The notes under the pieces are model-generated. The model was not told where the DNA came from, ran no database searches, and worked only from the letters and a program-made list of their open reading frames with translations. From DATFYP01 sp035626235 (GTDB lineage Archaea > Thermoproteota > Nitrososphaeria > Nitrososphaerales > Gagatemarchaeaceae), in assembly GCA_035626235.1 (NCBI GenBank), contig DASPOB010000058.1, positions 1 to 8,231 on the forward strand: DNA of 8,231 bases, in the 5' to 3' direction. The translations under genes and the position numbers were made by a program. Every line of letters starts with the position of its first letter. The stretch's first letter is position 1. Positions 6,891 to 8,231 of the stretch are shown piece by piece.

Positions 6891-6896
6891 TAAAAA
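6891..6896 (-). promoter_or_regulatory. Weak TATA-like box for asnS
   Basis: TTTTTA on the minus strand is centred about 28 bases before the GTG at 6865, the same spacing as for radA. It is less TATA-like than the other three boxes. It lies inside the optional N-terminal extension of asnS and 42 bases past the glycosyltransferase stop, so if real it fixes the shorter start. Confidence 0.35.
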
Positions 6897-6937
6897 GCAT
6901 GACGCTGACATTCCCCAGGGGGATGCTCTCCCATCCG

Positions 6938-8095
6938 TCACGCGGCTCTCGCTGAGACAGCCCTGACGACGTCCTCTAGCGCGTTGAACTTCGAGACGTA
7001 CTCGCCCAGCTCGGCCACCCGCCTAGCCGTGCTTTCGCCCAAGAGCGATTCGACTGACTCGAGGAATATGCCCGGCGTCAGCTGGTCTTGGCCGACGCAG
7101 ACCGAGACCCCGAGGCTCTGGGCCTTCCGCGCGTTCCCTTCCTGCTCGGACTGTTTCGGGATGGGCACCAGCACGGAGGGCCTCGACGCGGTAATCGCCT
7201 GGCTCACCGTGCCATGTCCTGCCCTCGACACTATCACGTCGCAAGAGGCGAAGTACATACTGGGCTCCCTGCACCAGCCGAAGTACCAGCCTCCAGGGAT
7301 TTCCGTCGGTTCTGAGTCGGCCGCCGGGTCGCCCCCCGAAATCACGAAGACGAACCTGTCGGAGAGTCTGGCGGAGAACTCAAGGGCCTTCGCAAGGAAC
7401 GGCCCCCGGGTCTTTGGGGGGCCCGAGACCTGCCAGAAGACCCTCCTGCGCCTGTCAGAGGCCAGTTTCTCGGCCACGGGGTCTCGCCTCGGCCTGTAGG
7501 GCGGAAGCAGGAACCCGATATACCTGGTCTTTCTCACCCTGTTCCCCCAAAGGTTCCTTTCACTGATGGTGTAGGGCGGAGGGAGGTCAGGAAGGAGAAT
7601 CTCGTCGCAGAGCTCCCAGAGCACCCCCATGGCGGCGGTGAGCCCGGCCGAGAGCAGGCTGACGGCCGGCCTCCGGCGGCCGGGAGGGCTGGCCAGCCTG
7701 AGCTGGTTTAGGACCGCCAGCGCCGGGATTCCCACGAGCCTGGAAGCGACCACCGTGGGGATGGAGGAGTCGCTCAGGACGACCTGCGGCCGGAAGAGGG
7801 CTATGTTGCGTGCCTCCATGTATGTCTGGCGGTAGATTCTTGCCAGAGTCACCGGAGAGGCGACCATGGACTCTTTGAGCGAGAAGGACCCGTCTTCGGA
7901 GTACCGGACGTCGACCAGCGGGAGCCGGTTGCAGGCGTAACCTCTTCCCTCCAACAACCGCGCCACCTCGCCCGAGCTGGAGAATCGGACCTCGTCTCCT
8001 CTCTCGCTCAGTAGGTCGGCCACCTCCAGCATCCTGGTCGCGTGCCCAAGCCCGGAGCCGAAACAGCTAATGTACACTCGAAGCATTTGTCGCAC
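6938..8095 (-). CDS. MurG-like GT-B glycosyltransferase
   Basis: A 385-residue enzyme of the GT28/MurG type, likely moving a sugar from a UDP-sugar donor, often UDP-GlcNAc, to a lipid or other acceptor on the inner face of the membrane. The N-terminal acceptor-side Rossmann domain opens with the glycine loop CFGSGLGHATRMLEVADLL (11-29). LSDSSIPTVVASRL (107-120) follows. The donor-side domain has WQVSGPP (221-227), SRAGHGT (290-296) and PIPKQSEQEGNA (311-322), the usual nucleotide-sugar signature. A hydrophobic stretch at 145-168 could sit on the membrane; there is no clear transmembrane helix. The GTG at 8095 directly follows the TGA of the upstream gene, so translation may be coupled. An ATG at 8086 is three codons in and gives MLRVYISCFG, also a natural start. 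Archaea lack murein, so the acceptor is unknown: an isoprenoid-linked oligosaccharide, as for Alg13/14, or a glycolipid. Confidence 0.82.
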   Translation of the reverse strand: MRQMLRVYISCFGSGLGHATRMLEVADLLSERGDEVRFSSSGEVARLLEGRGYACNRLPLVDVRYSEDGSFSLKESMVASPVTLARIYRQTYMEARNIALFRPQVVLSDSSIPTVVASRLVGIPALAVLNQLRLASPPGRRRPAVSLLSAGLTAAMGVLWELCDEILLPDLPPPYTISERNLWGNRVRKTRYIGFLLPPYRPRRDPVAEKLASDRRRRVFWQVSGPPKTRGPFLAKALEFSARLSDRFVFVISGGDPAADSEPTEIPGGWYFGWCREPSMYFASCDVIVSRAGHGTVSQAITASRPSVLVPIPKQSEQEGNARKAQSLGVSVCVGQDQLTPGIFLESVESLLGESTARRVAELGEYVSKFNALEDVVRAVSARAA

Positions 8096-8231
8096 TCAGG
8101 TCTTCACGCGCTGGACGGCGCCCCTGGGACCCTTCTCTGAGAAGACATCAGCCTGGAAGACCTCGATCCTAGTGCGGTCGTCTAACCACGCATCAGGCGT
8201 CATCCCTCCTTTCATGCATGCCTCCGAGAGG
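8096..8231 (-). CDS. 3' end of an unidentified gene, truncated by the window
   Basis: One minus-strand frame is open from the window edge to a TGA at 8096-8098, encoding at least 44 residues ending in VFSEKGPRGAVQRVKT. It looks like a real protein end: mixed acidic and basic residues, a segment RIEVFQADVF that could be a beta strand, and a stop that touches the next gene's GTG with no gap. That junction suggests an operon with the glycosyltransferase. In-frame methionine codons at residues 6 and 10 mean a very short separate gene is possible, but reading in from outside the window is likelier. I do not recognise the family. Confidence 0.55.
   Translation of the reverse strand, partial: LSEACMKGGMTPDAWLDDRTRIEVFQADVFSEKGPRGAVQRVKT

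Overview
The window reads as a GC-rich piece of an archaeal chromosome. Three things point to Archaea: a RadA recombinase with an N-terminal helix-hairpin-helix domain, an asparaginyl-tRNA synthetase (AsnRS) of archaeal type, and A/T-rich TATA-like boxes about 27-33 bases before start codons with no Shine-Dalgarno sequence between. The large secreted, membrane-anchored protein full of N-glycosylation sequons fits too. A TACK-type lineage near Nitrososphaerota is my guess, but the sequence alone does not prove it. I see no mobile element, CRISPR array, tRNA, rRNA or integration scar.

Layout. The left end (1-155) holds a GC-rich hairpin and no gene I can assign. Two plus-strand genes follow: a small membrane protein resembling DUF5658 (156-539) and inositol-1-phosphate synthase (734-1795). 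Between them lie a G-run tract and a TATA-like promoter. The rest is on the minus strand, read right to left: the 3' end of an unidentified gene (8096-8231), a MurG-like GT-B glycosyltransferase (6938-8095), AsnRS (5561-6865), RadA (4531-5523), and a 902-residue surface protein with a C-terminal membrane anchor (1770-4478). The last gene converges on the inositol-phosphate synthase gene, and the two coding regions overlap by 26 bp.

Function. AsnRS and RadA are housekeeping genes for translation and recombinational repair. The inositol-phosphate synthase supplies the precursor for inositol phospholipids or solutes. The glycosyltransferase and the sequon-rich surface protein suggest envelope and glycoconjugate work. 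Apart from the abutting pair at the right end, each minus-strand gene seems to have its own promoter, so this looks like a compact run of separately transcribed genes, not one operon.

I find no clear evidence of a new multi-gene system. The least explained object is the surface protein, especially its N-terminal region of about 250 residues, which I cannot match to a family. The other observations are smaller: leaderless start architecture that moves the AsnRS start, the convergent overlap with a hairpin right after a stop codon, and a G-quadruplex-type tract.
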